NCBI GenBank assembly: GCA_017506865.1
Contig: JAFCMP010000223.1
Location: 1,116,001-1,180,000, forward strand
DNA length: 64,000 bases
Direction of reading: 5' to 3'
Origin: Tribonema minus
Lineage: Eukaryota > Sar > Xanthophyceae > Tribonematales > Tribonemataceae
Within the stretch, counting starts at the first letter, position 1. Each line of letters starts with the position of its first letter. Shown here piece after piece: positions 19,501 through 30,240 of this stretch. Below the pieces are notes generated by a model. The model was not told the DNA's origin. It saw nothing but the letters and a program-made list of their open reading frames with translations, and made no database searches. A program made the translations under genes and the position numbers.

Positions 19501-21289
19501 AATGGCATGCTCACTGATCCAAATGTCTCATCTGGTCGCTGCTGTGCTGCTGCTAATGTACATGATCAGCATCATGAAGGCGTACGCGGTTGCTGGGAGC
19601 CAGGGTAAAGCAGTGCGCGTCATCGACAGGATGCGCGCCGCAGGAATTCAACCAATCATCGACACGTACCGCCAGATCATCAAGGCACTGGACGAATCTG
19701 GTGATGACAAGAAGGCAGATGCACTTATGCGGATGCTCTGTCATTGGGTGCAGTGGACCAGGGATGGACGATGGATGCAATCCGAACCTCATCTCGCGAG
19801 ACGCTGCCACAAGGGACCGTGGTGAGTACACTAGTACACTTAGCATGCTCATGGCGCTGTCATACTGCTGCAGCTGCACATGTGGATGTAATTAAGCCAT
19901 ACGACACATCAAAACTTTGCATCAACTGCAGCAATTCACCTCCTAACTTGGAATTGCGTTGGGGTATGCCTCAGCATGCGATACACGGCAGTGTGAACTC
20001 CCTTGCTGGTGTATGATGACTGTGTGCCCAGGTGTTGGCAATATAACGCATCTCAGTACCTGTAAGACACATCGACAATACCTGGGCGCACGTGACAGTT
20101 AAGCAACCAGTTTCAATCCTGTCCGAGCGCATGAATTTGCTGCGGTGCATCCAGGTGTTGTCGACACGAGTGTCATGCACGACGTGTCTTGGTGCTTGCA
20201 CGATATGTTGTCGTACAGGCAATTGTACACCTGGACATACACTTCAGCATATGCTGATTAATTTTGAAGCACAGTGCCGGTCACCTGAGCACTGTAGTAG
20301 TGATCTGACCTTGGTTCGACATCCTAGCAGAGGTGTTGGGCATATAGAAACGCACGAGATACGTGGCCTACCCGGAGCCCCTAGTACTACAGTAGCAAGT
20401 TCACAAGTACAGTTTTCCCGCTACTTCTGGCTCAATAAAAAACGATGCTCCATTTTGAACTCTCTGGGCTTCTAGGTATGATGCCACAGCTCATTTCATG
20501 TATAGTATGACCATCATCTTTCTTTCACCGAGATTGCAGGCCTCTCTGGTGAATGGGTTCAATTTTTTTTCAGATGATAAAGTACGGTGCTGCATTCAAA
20601 GTGCAGCATTCCAGATGATTTATGGCTGTCACAGCTCAATCAGTACATTATGTCCAACTGTTGACATTAGGGCCCTGCAGTCACGGCGATTATTGTGCAG
20701 ACCTCGACGATGCTCAATCAGTGACGTCCGTTCTTGCTGTAGTACGTTCAATCCAGTGGTCAATTGTATCGTTCACTGTGCCATTCAGCCTTTTTTTTTT
20801 AAATGCTACCTCGTCATACTGTGGATGATGCTTCAATTGGTCAATGACATGTGCGCATGTAGAGCCCAGCGGTCTGGATGGCAACTTCAAGTGCTTACAG
20901 CATCATGACTGCCAACCACACAAAGAGCATGGGCTAAGCGTATGATGACATGTTTCAGCCTAAATGCCTGACAGTGTGTCATACAGTAAAACATCTCTTA
21001 TAACTTTCGCGTCTCAACCTGTTGCAATGGTTGGCCTGCTTGTCTCGCTGTGTTGCTGTGCTGTCAGCTGAGTCTACACGGACTGAATGCTGCAATGGGC
21101 AGGGCTGCACTTCGTCATGGGCTGCGGTTGCAGCAAGAGCAGCACAGCAACAGCCTTCAACGTCGAGTGTATATAAAGACAGGGGAGGGCTTGCTGCAAG
21201 ACGTCGCTACCGAATTTCTCACGTCTCAGGGCATCAAGTTTTCATCCCCCAGGGGGACCAAAGGCGTCATTGTTACACCTCCGCAGTAG
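16503..21289 (+). pseudogene. PPR-SMR protein gene A, with two frameshifts
   Basis: Organelle RNA-binding protein of the pentatricopeptide repeat family with a C-terminal small-MutS-related (SMR) domain. Exons: 16503-17387, 18038-18386, 19570-19821 and 21068-21289, all with GT-AG borders whose phases match genes B and C. The N-terminus (MLCARLLLRVSGLLSRPLFA, then FRYFS) is a typical mitochondrial presequence. PPR helices such as KALELLFQMQAEGIAWT and GLIDQMLATYKKMQAARQRP follow. The last exon encodes the SMR domain (LSLHGLNAAMGRAALRHGL, VYIKTGEGLLQ). Compared with B and C, one base is missing near 18231 (exon 2) and one near 19731 (exon 3), each ending the frame. Either this is a decayed copy or the assembly has indel errors. 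Element 1 lies 81 bp upstream. Confidence 0.8.
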
Positions 21290-21884
21290 TCACAAGCATC
21301 ATGGCGGCTATGCGTGGCTTGAATGAGATCGGTTTGACTTTCTTTGTATTTGAAGCTTTGTACTTATGATCTTGTATTTATAGCAGCCCCAAGGTGGGCT
21401 TGATGCGTTGGATCAGATTGCAAAAAACTAAAATCGGACGGGCCCTTAGAGCCCTGCGTTGCAGGCTTGTACTAGACTCATGGGGGGCAGACACAGCGGC
21501 ACCCAGTCTGAGCCACACCTATCGTAGCCGATGTCTCCATCTCTTGAGCGAAAACGCCGGAGGACCGCGGTTATGCCTCTAGTATACATTTGGGCCAGAG
21601 GCGCCCGGTCCTCGATTCCTTGCCTAAGCACGCCGCTGACGTGCCTGGCCGAGGTTCTCTTTCTTGCGTGTTCAAGCAAACGATCTACAGTGTGCCCTGA
21701 TGCTATCCGTATCCCCATGTTCCAATATCCCCTGCTGCTGCCCAAAGCCGTATCCTCAACACACGCGACTCCGCAGCTCCTGCTCACAGCCAGCATCTCC
21801 CATCCCCTTGCTGCCTGATGCACCCTCGCCACCATCAGCGCCACCGCGAGCGCTGCCGCACCTCTCGGTGCTAACGAGCAGAGT
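21290..21884. other. Intergenic region
   Basis: About 600 bp between the PPR-SMR A stop and the 3' end of element 2. No gene, RNA or repeat was recognised. The open frames here lack domain signals. Confidence 0.45.
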
Positions 21885-22012
21885 ACTTTTATTAATTTCG
21901 CTACTTTTTATTAATTCTCGCTCAGGGCGCGAAAAAGCCCAGATGATTGGCATCTAGCTGTAAGGAATCTACATGTCGTATGACAGTCTGAAAGTGTCGC
22001 AACGACAACCAC

Positions 22013-23368
22013 TCAAACGCCGCCGCCGCCAAATGGCATCTCGGGGTCCTCCCCTACGTCCTCCTCCATGTGCCCCCCCCCCCTGGATTCTGCCATGTGT
22101 GTCATGACACGGCCAGAGTACGCCATGTGGAGCGCTGCCGACAGTGCCGAGCGTAAGCGCGCCAGGGCGATGCCCTTGAGAGCTTTAGGGCGCGCTCCTC
22201 CGGGCACTGACATCCTGCTGGCATACTCCGTCGCCACAGCCTCCAGCAGCTTCCGCCCCTGCTCCCCGATGCTGCCAAATGACCCTATTGCCAATGTGGC
22301 AAGTTTGTAGCAATTCTGATCATAATGACCAGAATAGTGGGTAGTCTTGGCGGCCTCTTGGTCGCGGCAGCATCGCTCGGGGTCTGCTGCAGTCTTCGCC
22401 GCCCGCGACGCCACCTGTGCCTCGAAGCAGGTAACGTCCACCATGAGCGGTAGGTGGCGTGTCGGGTCGTCGTAGCCGGTAACCGGGAAGGCGTCGGCAG
22501 GCAGCACGATGTCCATCCTGCGACTCCCCGGCGGCCCGGCGGACCCCAGAAACGGCGTGTAGTCCTCGTCCACCAGTCCCGTTTTGAGGTATTGCCGCAG
22601 GAGGCGCTGCGTGGCCCTCTTGACGCTATTGTGGACAATGGTGTCGTGCGCCTTGACGCGTGGCGCTTGACACAGCCGTGCATGCAGGGTGCCGCCCGGC
22701 GACTTCCCGCACAGCTTGCAGCCTGCCGTCTGCTCCTCTACTCCGATGGCGCGTTTGACGGCCAGCTGCCAGGATAGGCCATCGAACGAAGCCGTTGTGG
22801 AGTACATGGGCTCGTTGAGGAATGCCATGCCGATCGAGTGCATGTGGCGCTGCGACCGGAATCGAGCAAGTGCTTGCGTGCGTTGCGTGCCCTGCGGCAG
22901 CTGTTGCAGGTCCGCCTCCACCTTATCTGCAAGCTCGGTAGCGACGGCATCTGCAAGCGCACTCTGATTGGGGCGCTTCAGGCTACACTGCAACTGCAGA
23001 GCACTGGCGTCAAGTACGCAAGCAGCATCCGCACCAGTGCCACCACCTGCTGTCGGCCGCAGCGGCGGCTGCTGCGTAGGTGGTTGCTGCTGCAGTGGCG
23101 TTAGCGCTGGTGGCAGTATATGTTCCAGCTTGTCACCTGTTGCTGCACGTAGAGATGTGGCAGCTGTGGCGATCGTCCGCATGAGGGGCAGGCGCGCCAC
23201 CTCTGCTGCTGCTGCGCCTTGTAGCATTGCTGGTGTGGAACGCGCAGCGCCTGCATTGACGGCTGCCCGCTGCTGCGTGCGCTGGTGCTGCAGCTGTGCC
23301 GCCTGCCGTTGCTGCTGCTGCCAGTGGTGTTGCTGCTGCCGCAGGTGTTGGTGCAGCACCTGCCGCAT
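22013..23368 (-). CDS. Element 2 polyprotein, C-terminal part: CCHC knuckle and restriction-like endonuclease
   Basis: Continues the reverse transcriptase frame after a +1 shift within the repetitive Ala/Gln-coding region around 23130-23370. It contains CKLCGKSPGGTLHARLC (C-x2-C-x8-H-x3-C), then the endonuclease motifs RRMDIVLPADAF, LMVDVTCFEAQ and KTTHYSGHY, matching the D...D...K/Y pattern of R2-type nucleases. The start Met is not meaningful, since this is the downstream half of a broken ORF. The Gln-rich beginning is probably read out of frame. Confidence 0.75.
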   Translation of the reverse strand: MRQVLHQHLRQQQHHWQQQQRQAAQLQHQRTQQRAAVNAGAARSTPAMLQGAAAAEVARLPLMRTIATAATSLRAATGDKLEHILPPALTPLQQQPPTQQPPLRPTAGGGTGADAACVLDASALQLQCSLKRPNQSALADAVATELADKVEADLQQLPQGTQRTQALARFRSQRHMHSIGMAFLNEPMYSTTASFDGLSWQLAVKRAIGVEEQTAGCKLCGKSPGGTLHARLCQAPRVKAHDTIVHNSVKRATQRLLRQYLKTGLVDEDYTPFLGSAGPPGSRRMDIVLPADAFPVTGYDDPTRHLPLMVDVTCFEAQVASRAAKTAADPERCCRDQEAAKTTHYSGHYDQNCYKLATLAIGSFGSIGEQGRKLLEAVATEYASRMSVPGGARPKALKGIALARLRSALSAALHMAYSGRVMTHMAESRGGGHMEEDVGEDPEMPFGGGGV

Positions 23369-26300
23369 TGGCCGCTGCCACCGCCATTGCCGCTGTCGCA
23401 GCCGGCACGGTTGCGGCGCCGCCTGCCGACGCTGCTCCTGTTGCAGGTGCTGCAGCAGCCCTTAGGCTAGTAGGGCCTGTAGCAGCTGTATTGCCTATGC
23501 CCGCAGCCGCTGCTGTTGATGCTGCAGTTAGTGATGCCGCCGAGGCCACTTGAGGTGCAACATGTGCTGCCGCTGCTGCAGCAGCCTCTGATGCTGGAGC
23601 AGCTGCTGCTGCCGCCGCTGCTGCTGCCGCCGGAGTAGTTGCGCCGTGCGCCGCCGCTGCTGCTGCTGCCGCTGGTGCCGCCTGTGCTGCCGCCGCGGCC
23701 CCTGATCCAGCGGCAGCTGCGTCGTGTGTTGCCGGAATGGCTGCGCCATAAGCGCGGCCAGCCGCTGATGCAGTTGCCGCTGCCGGAGCGGTCGCGCCTC
23801 CACTGGCAACCGCCGCTGCCGCTGTAACAGTTGCCGCTGCTGATGCTGCTGGTGCTGGTGCTGCTGCCGCTGCTGCCGGTGCCGCTTGTGTTGCCGCATC
23901 CTCAGCAGCGTTGTCTGCAGCCGCTTGAGGAGCCGCCTGCTGCAGCACCCCCGCCCATCCAGAGAGTGCTGGTTGCAGCGCTTGCAACGTGCCCGCCACA
24001 TACGCAGCATCAGCGATGTCGCAGGCGCTGGTAATGCCAAGGCCGCCATGTCGTGTTGGGAGTCGCGCTTGCTGTAAGGCTGGGCCGTGCGCTGCCAGAT
24101 GGAAGTGGGCCCCACTTTGCTCAAACTGGCGCCAGGTCTGGCCTGGTGGCTGCAGGCCCATTGAGTGCTCAAGCACCCACTGCGTGACCCGATCCCACTC
24201 CTTGGCGGCTGGCGCTGTCTGCGTAGTGGGAATGGTGCGCAGGCAGTACGTCATGCGAGGCACCACGCAGTAGCGCAGTAACCTGAACATAGCCCTCGGA
24301 GATGTCAGGCGCGCGCATCGCTCTGCAAATCGAGCCCCTGCCCCGCCTGCACCCGCTTCCCTGCGCAGCCATGCGTCCACAAAGCTGCTGTGGCCCACCG
24401 GCACCCCCAGCAACACAGCTCCACGGTTCTGATTTTCATCCGTATCCCCCACTAGCTGAACGCCCAGCTGCTGCAGCAGTTGCCGCTCGTAGTCTGTCAC
24501 CACATGCCCCCTGCCAGGCAGCGCGCGTGACTTGGTGAGGTTTAGCTCCAGCCCCACCTCCGCAAAGTGTTGTTTGAGCTGCGCCACCGCCTGTATGTCA
24601 TCCTGAGTCAGCGTGCAAGCGCCTGTTCGGACGTTGGCATCGTCCATGTAGGCGCCCATCCGCCTCCGCGCGCGCTGCGCAGCCGCCGCCTCATTGAACC
24701 GTTTCAAGCACTGAGCAATGGCGCCGCAGAAGAGCATCGGTGCCGCGGGGTCCCCCTGCTTAAACCCGCGCTGAGACATGATGATGCGCGTGGAGCCGTC
24801 AACGTGCTGGAACAGCAGGCGTGGCCGAGTGCGAACGTATGTGCCGATGAAGTAGTCGAGGAAGTCCGGCAGCTGTGCTGCTACCCATTCCGCTGCCGCC
24901 AGGACGAACACCATGTTGAAGGCATTCTTGAGGTCCAGCATGAACTGCCAGTGACCGAGCTCATACGCGAGTTTGCCGGCCATGGCCGCTTTCTCCGCTC
25001 CTGCTGAGACGGCTACCCCATACTGCCCGTCTGGCTCAAGGAGCTCCGCCAGGAAGTCTTTGCGGTCTGCCACGTACACCGAAGTGCATAGTCGCTGCAG
25101 CACCTCGCCGCAAACGATGGGCCGCTGCTTAGCTGTACCATCTTCCTGTTGTTCTGCAAGTGGCGTCAGGCGCCCCGCGCCATGCAACTGCCAGAAGGCA
25201 TCCGGCAGCCGCGCAGCCTCCCGCATAACGGTCTGAAGCCACCGTGTGAGGACAGCAGCAAACTCATGCCGTCCCCAGCTTGTGCGTAGCGCATCCTGCA
25301 GGTGGCTGTAGCGCAGCCCCGATGGGCCTGCTCCACTGTAAGGGCTTGCTCGCTGGATGAGCTTGGCAACCGTCTCTGGCTCAATTCCCTCCCCCTGTAA
25401 CAGGCTGAGTTCTGCTGGCATGTCGGCTGCTTTCGCCACAAGCTGATCAACCATGCCGGATAGCTCATGGAGTTGTTCCCCTGGCGCAGCGGGGGGGTGT
25501 TTGGACTGCATGGCGGCAAAGCAGTCATCATCAGGTATCGCCACCGTTTTGGGCTGAAGGAAACGCGCTGCCTGCTGTAGCCCCCCCCGTGTGCCCATGC
25601 ACTGTAGGACGTAGGCGTTGATCGCTGCCTCCGTTTGCTGGCGCGCGCGCCAGCGCCGGTGCGCACGCGCGTGTGCGAGGAGCGCTGACACCAACCGGTC
25701 AAGCTCACCGCGTGCCAACATTCTGATTCTGTCGGAGCGAGTGATGCCAGGTGCGCCATCGGTGGAGGTGATGAGTGATGGCATGAGGTGGTGTAGAATC
25801 GTGGATCTTTGCAGTCGCTGCACCCGCCCTGCGGAATCTGGCTCCCGCGCCGCATTGACGAACATCGTCATTGTGTGTGCCAACAGATGTGTTGCTGCGT
25901 TCTCCAGTGCAGCTCCCACATAGCGACGATTGCGTGGTCTAGCAAGGCTTCTAGTTGTCGCGAACTGCAGCTTGCACAGCTCATCGAGGCTGATGCTGTC
26001 AAGCACTGCTGCGACTGCGGGGGTTGAGATGGTCCACGTGAAAAGCCCACCTGCCCCACCTGCTGCGCCTGCAGGGCCTGGCGCTGCCGCTGCTGTCGCC
26101 GCACCTGCCGCTCTGGGGCCCCCTCCGCCGCCGCCGCGGCCGCCACGACCACAGCCTCGTCCGCCGCTGTCGCTGCTGCGACCGCTGCCACGGCCACCGC
26201 GGCCGTTTTGAGTTCGCGCGCCACTGCCGCTGTTGCTAGCACCGCCGCTGCGGCTGCTGGCATCACTGCTGCGGCCGTTGCCAGCGCCGCTGTCCTTAGT

Positions 26301-27353
26301 ACCGGCTGCACTGCCGCCGCCGGCACCGCTGCTGCTGCCGCCTCCGGTTCTGCTGCCGCTAGTCGCTCTGCTACTGCTGATGTCTGCATCATTGCTGCCG
26401 CTGCGAACGCGTCCTCCATTGCCACGTCCGCGCCCTCCACTGCGACCCCGACCCCCTGGTGTAGCACTGCTGCCCCCGCGTTCCGGCCTCTTTGAGCTGC
26501 CGGAGGAGCTGCTGCCACCAGCCTGAGCAGCAGGTGCCTGCTGCGCGTGCGCTGGTCCCTTTGCGTAGGGGTTGCCGATGGGTGTGCACGCCGGTTGCTG
26601 CTGTGGCAGCGACGTGGTAGCTGTTGCCGTCGATGCATCAGGTGCTAGCGGTGCTGCTGATGCTGTTGTTGACAATGTTGCCGCCACTGCAGCGGGTGAA
26701 GTGATAGGCCTGCATTTGCGGCAGTGCTTGCCCGCGCTGGCATCGCTGCTGTCCACTCTGAATGTCTTGTTGGCATGAAACAGGTTTTTGCACAAGGCAC
26801 ACTCGGTGTAGATGGTTTGCAAGTGCGACGTGCTGAGGTCGGAGCGCTCCAGGAACGTTGTTGCTGTCCCACTGTGGTGTTTGCGCTGGTGCTTCGCCGC
26901 GATGTGGGCGTTTAACCTCTGCTGTAACGAGAGCAGCGACATGCCCTTCTTCACCACGAGGTCGCATAAGTTGCACTTGTACTCCGGGTCCGCACTGCCT
27001 CCACCTCCAGCTTCGTCGTCTAGCATCAGACGTTGCTGTTCCAGACTGTTATGACCTGTTCTAGAGCGCTTGACTGCACTTTGCCCGCCCGTGTGCTCCC
27101 CTTCGCCTGTTTGATCGGAAATTGACCAACCGTCATTCTGTACCCTCTTGCGTTTGTGCGCTGCGCGTCCGTCTCCAGTTGCTCTGCTGCTGCCACTCGT
27201 GCCATCGTCCTGTTGACAAGCGCCATTGCCATCTGCAGCACTGGTGCTAATATCCTGCGCTCGTGCGCACGCTAGATCGGATTCCTTGCATTTCTGCGCT
27301 GATTCAGAGTTGGCAATACGGGCCTCCCGCCGCCGCCATGATATTCTTTTCAT
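23133..27353 (-). CDS. Element 2 polyprotein, N-terminal part: zinc fingers and reverse transcriptase
   Basis: 1406-codon open frame. A C2H2 finger near residue 123 (YKCNLCDLVV, then LNAHIAAKH) and a Cys cluster (CALCKNLF, then HCRKCRP) precede a Gly/Ser/Arg-rich low-complexity linker. The reverse transcriptase has GAGPSGLRYSHLQDA, MLDLKNAFN (motif A, near 803), QRGFKQGDPAAPMLF (motif B) and AYMDDANV (motif C, near 901), followed by the thumb (AVLLGVPVGHSSFVD). From about 23900 the frame is long Ala tracts encoded by CTG/CCG-type repeats. It ends without the endonuclease, which is found in another frame downstream. The repeat tract is a likely site for the frame change. Confidence 0.85.
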   Translation of the reverse strand: MKRISWRRREARIANSESAQKCKESDLACARAQDISTSAADGNGACQQDDGTSGSSRATGDGRAAHKRKRVQNDGWSISDQTGEGEHTGGQSAVKRSRTGHNSLEQQRLMLDDEAGGGGSADPEYKCNLCDLVVKKGMSLLSLQQRLNAHIAAKHQRKHHSGTATTFLERSDLSTSHLQTIYTECALCKNLFHANKTFRVDSSDASAGKHCRKCRPITSPAAVAATLSTTASAAPLAPDASTATATTSLPQQQPACTPIGNPYAKGPAHAQQAPAAQAGGSSSSGSSKRPERGGSSATPGGRGRSGGRGRGNGGRVRSGSNDADISSSRATSGSRTGGGSSSGAGGGSAAGTKDSGAGNGRSSDASSRSGGASNSGSGARTQNGRGGRGSGRSSDSGGRGCGRGGRGGGGGGPRAAGAATAAAAPGPAGAAGGAGGLFTWTISTPAVAAVLDSISLDELCKLQFATTRSLARPRNRRYVGAALENAATHLLAHTMTMFVNAAREPDSAGRVQRLQRSTILHHLMPSLITSTDGAPGITRSDRIRMLARGELDRLVSALLAHARAHRRWRARQQTEAAINAYVLQCMGTRGGLQQAARFLQPKTVAIPDDDCFAAMQSKHPPAAPGEQLHELSGMVDQLVAKAADMPAELSLLQGEGIEPETVAKLIQRASPYSGAGPSGLRYSHLQDALRTSWGRHEFAAVLTRWLQTVMREAARLPDAFWQLHGAGRLTPLAEQQEDGTAKQRPIVCGEVLQRLCTSVYVADRKDFLAELLEPDGQYGVAVSAGAEKAAMAGKLAYELGHWQFMLDLKNAFNMVFVLAAAEWVAAQLPDFLDYFIGTYVRTRPRLLFQHVDGSTRIIMSQRGFKQGDPAAPMLFCGAIAQCLKRFNEAAAAQRARRRMGAYMDDANVRTGACTLTQDDIQAVAQLKQHFAEVGLELNLTKSRALPGRGHVVTDYERQLLQQLGVQLVGDTDENQNRGAVLLGVPVGHSSFVDAWLRREAGAGGAGARFAERCARLTSPRAMFRLLRYCVVPRMTYCLRTIPTTQTAPAAKEWDRVTQWVLEHSMGLQPPGQTWRQFEQSGAHFHLAAHGPALQQARLPTRHGGLGITSACDIADAAYVAGTLQALQPALSGWAGVLQQAAPQAAADNAAEDAATQAAPAAAAAAPAPAASAAATVTAAAAVASGGATAPAAATASAAGRAYGAAIPATHDAAAAGSGAAAAAQAAPAAAAAAAAHGATTPAAAAAAAAAAAPASEAAAAAAAHVAPQVASAASLTAASTAAAAGIGNTAATGPTSLRAAAAPATGAASAGGAATVPAATAAMAVAAANAAGAAPTPAAAATPLAAAATAGGTAAAPAHAAAGSRQCRRCAFHTSNATRRSSSRGGAPAPHADDRHSCHISTCSNR

Positions 27354-27469
27354 GATCTCTGCTACGCCATGGTGCTACATGCTACAGCTACATACCTATC
27401 CGCATCTCGTGGAGGCCTACTAGTATACCAGTAACCAGCGTTGTACTTCTTTGTTAAGTTATTGTGGCT

Positions 27470-27580
27470 TTGAGCGCGATGCAACCCAGATGATTCACGT
27501 TGCTACCAGAGTGGACCATATAACATACCCTGTATACTTTGTTTTTTATTTTATGAAGTGTCTCAGCGCCCATCAATGAT
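27470..27580 (-). repeat. Possible diverged relic of an element-2-family 3' end
   Basis: The blocks GAGCGCGATGCAACCCAGAT and GAAGTGTCTCAGCG resemble, in order, blocks of the element-2 3' UTR (GGCGCGAAAAAGCCCAGATG and GAAAGTGTCGCAACG). Similarity is partial and was judged by eye. Confidence 0.3.
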
Positions 27581-27999
27581 CACTTCAATTGAATTTCATC
27601 GCCCATGTACCATTCCATTGAATGTGCCATGCAACACTCATATGCATGTTTCCGTGCATTGCTCACAAGTGAATGTAGGCAGCCAGGCTGAGCCTTATTG
27701 TGCACCTGCGGCAGTCCGAATTATTGTGTTGTGCGTTCAATTCAGTTGTTCATGTCAAAGCTCACACTGACAGGCACTGCATGGACAGCGGACCAGACAA
27801 GATCATCATGATGCAATTTGCAAAACCACATGTTTACCATGTCCTTGAAGTTTATGCAGAATCAAGTGCCACTCTGAGTATGAAATTTTGCTGGAGCGCC
27901 ATGGGGGCTTAGAGCTCTAGACTACCTTTAAAAAGACTTAGTCCAGTGCTCTGCATTTTTTTGTATTTGCCTGCTAAATTCGAGTCGGACCTTTCTGAA
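27581..27999. other. Intergenic region between retrotransposons
   Basis: About 420 bp. No gene or repeat was recognised beyond one CTTGAAGT motif at 27846. Confidence 0.4.
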
Positions 28000-29690
28000 A
28001 GATGTCTGTGTCAGCACTCATCAACTTGAGTGGTTGGAGTACGATAATTCATGCAACTGTGGCAGCAGGGGCCCTGAGGCTCGGTCCTGACGAACAAGGC
28101 GCAGTCACCTGGTTTGCGCAGCACTCATGCGCAATTCGCGAGGACCAGGGGCTGCCGCCAATCATCGAGGCCGTGCGATGCTCTACGCGAGCGCTGACAG
28201 CTGATGGGGCGGCGAAATATCACGCACAGATGTGGCCGAGCAGCTCCCAGCATCGTTGCTACGGTGGGCAGCAGATACGACGGCCGCAGCGTCGACGCTC
28301 CCCACTGCGGTGCAAGCGATCTACGCCGCAACTGCCGTCACGGAGACGGTGACCACTGAGCCAGCCCCACACACCCACGGCATTGCGCCTGGCGCCGAGG
28401 CGGCCGCTGCGGCGGCGACCGTACCTGGCCCTCAAGCCGCTGCCGCGGCTGCCTCTTCCACGCCCGCTAAAACACAAACTAGCGCGGAAGAAAGCAACTG
28501 CAGCGGCGGGCAGGAGGACGACGACGACGACTGGGAGGCCTATGCTGACGAGATCTCAGACTGCAGGAAGGTAGTGCCTCGCCGCCAGCGCGGTCACTTC
28601 ACACACGGACTACAGGCCGGCCTTTCAATTGTTATTCGACGCCAATACGAGGATTGCCTGGTGAAGGACCTAGAGGCTGCCTCGGCTGGTGCCGAGGGCA
28701 AGCTGACGCAGGCACCTATTGGTGACTCGCGCGACACCAGCCGCCGCCGCCAACAGGCTAGCGCGCGGGTCCTGGCGCAGCTGCGCAGCCAGCGTGCGTC
28801 CGGGGCAATGGCGTGGATGAGCGTGCCACCCGCTGCCAATGACCGCCCGGGTGCGGCGCCCATGTCCAGTATGGCAGCAGCCACGATGATTTTGGTTGCG
28901 ATCTTTATAGACGGGTGGGGCATACAGGGCGAGGTGTGCCCATGGCGGTGCAGTGACGTGAGCCCCACCTCCACGCATGCGACCAGCTGCCCCAGCCAGC
29001 ACATACGGGGGCACAACGCTACACACACTGCCCAAAAGCGGTGCCTACAGCGCATCTTGAGACAGCACCATGTCTCTATTGTCCGCAATGAGGATGCTAG
29101 CGTCTTCAAGGTACCGGGGTATCGGGCGGACACAGTCATTGACCCAGGGTGTCTGCACTTTAGCAGTGCATACCAGGGAATAGTGCTAGACACAAGTGTG
29201 CGCGCGCCCACAGCGAGCTCGTACCTGACAGGCAAAACAAATGCCTCGAACACGGACGGCTATCATAATGCTGCTGGGGTGGGGGAGGACGCGAAGGTCA
29301 AGCACCACACCGGCACCTTGACGTCATCTTGGGCTTTTGTGCCATCGTGTAGGAGTCGTACGGACGGCTGGGCAAGCAGACAAGACTTTTTGTCAAGGAG
29401 TTGGCAATGCATTCAGCACTGTGCTCAGGGGGGGGGAAGGCAGATGTGTTACGCAAGGCCGGGTTCGCTAAGCGTCAGATCCTCATTGAGCTGAGCATGT
29501 TGCTGGCGCGGGCGTTCAAGTTGGCGGAGCGCGTCATGGCGTACACACGCGGAGCGCGAATGCTAGGCTGTGTTGCAGCGCCGGTGTCCAAGCTCCTAAG
29601 ACACAGCCGCAGACTAGGCTGCTGCATTGACGCAAGCTTTTCGATTGCATACTAGTAGGCAACCCGGCCTCCCTTGGGCCTTTATAAATA
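28000..29690 (+). mobile_element. Element 3: decayed 3' half of a third RLE retrotransposon
   Basis: Plus-strand remnant with a Cys/His knuckle (CPWRCSDVSPTSTHATSC) and endonuclease-like residues (YRADTVIDPG, then IVLDTSVRAP, then DAKVKHHTG) in the same order as in elements 1 and 2. A C-terminal helical part continues in another frame (about 29401-29655). The reverse transcriptase domain is missing. The 3' UTR ends with a GGCCTCCCTTGGGCC hairpin followed by TTTATAAATAC and CATACGTAC. Partial copies of that end occur at 30504 and 32050. The 5' boundary is approximate. Confidence 0.6.
28232..29494 (+). pseudogene. Element 3 endonuclease-domain ORF remnant
   Basis: 420-codon open frame, preceded by a partly open frame (28002-28352) and followed by a shifted continuation, so the original ORF is broken at least twice. 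It has an Ala/Thr-rich N-terminal part, an acidic stretch (EDDDDDWEAYADE), a basic helix (RRRQQASARVLAQLRSQRAS) and then the knuckle and endonuclease-like motifs. It compares best with the post-reverse-transcriptase regions of elements 1 and 2, judged by motif order only. Confidence 0.5.
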
Positions 29691-29819
29691 CAAGTCCATA
29701 CGTACGATGATAGTATGTATGCCACCAGTTTGTTTCATGCAGTCACGTGTATTGGATTAAGTAATTGTGGTACTACTACCAGGTACTGCGTGAGCGTGTG
29801 CATGCTACAGAAATACTTG

Positions 29820-29880
29820 AGGTACTTTTCATCAATTCTCGCTCAGGGCGCCAACTTGAACAAGCCCGCATGATTGATCA
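29820..29880 (-). mobile_element. Element-2-family 3' tail fragment
   Basis: CATCAATTCTCGCTCAGGGC after GTACTTTT matches the retrotransposon tail apart from an ATTA to CATC change. It then follows the 3' UTR loosely (AAGCCCGCATGATTGAT against AAGCCCAGATGATTGGC). The left edge again abuts GGTACTTTT. Confidence 0.55.
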
Positions 29881-30184
29881 ATTGCTTGCAGGGGACGATG
29901 GCTGGTGCGAAAGCAGAAGTGATCATTTGTCAGACCAAACACAATTGCTTCCCTTCCCGTCGCGTGGCGGCACAAACTTCCTCAGAAAATGACAGAACCT
30001 GCCAGAACTTGCAAACAAGCTTCAAGTTCCAAGAGCAACTTGGTTTGAACCAGTGTACATAGAGCAACCTGCAGAAGAATCCTGAGCCCTTCCCAACTAC
30101 CAGGAATGCCCCATATTCCTACAGCTTGTGTCTACGTGTCATGTGACGATACTCTTGTACTTCTGTTCTGTCATTGTGTCATTT

Positions 30185-30240
30185 CATATCTGCTAGTTGG
30201 CTTGAATCATTTCATATCCGCTGGTTGGCTTCACCCGTCA
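30185..30240. repeat. 28-bp tandem repeat, two units
   Basis: TCATTTCATATCTGCTAGTT is followed directly by TCATTTCATATCCGCTGGTT, each continuing GGCTT. It is a simple two-unit duplication. Confidence 0.6.

Larger units (their letters stand above)
21885..27445 (-). mobile_element. Element 2: near-full-length R2-type (RLE) non-LTR retrotransposon
   Basis: Minus-strand element with one large protein-coding region split by a frameshift (27353-23133 and 23368-22013) and a 3' UTR ending in a partly duplicated tail (TTTATTAATTCTCGCTCAGG on +, preceded by a second variant tail). The boundaries are approximate. A weak direct similarity between 21873-21890 and 27433-27450 (13 of 18 positions, both with GTACTT) may be a degraded target-site duplication. 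Truncated copies of the same 3' end lie at 5908-6132 and 35034-35440, and tail-only scraps at 1852 and 29822. Confidence 0.8.

Noticed and set aside
23285-24273. Leu/Pro- and Gln/His-rich open frames on both strands
   Set aside because: Alternative readings of CTG/CCG trinucleotide repeats in element 2; no independent evidence of coding.
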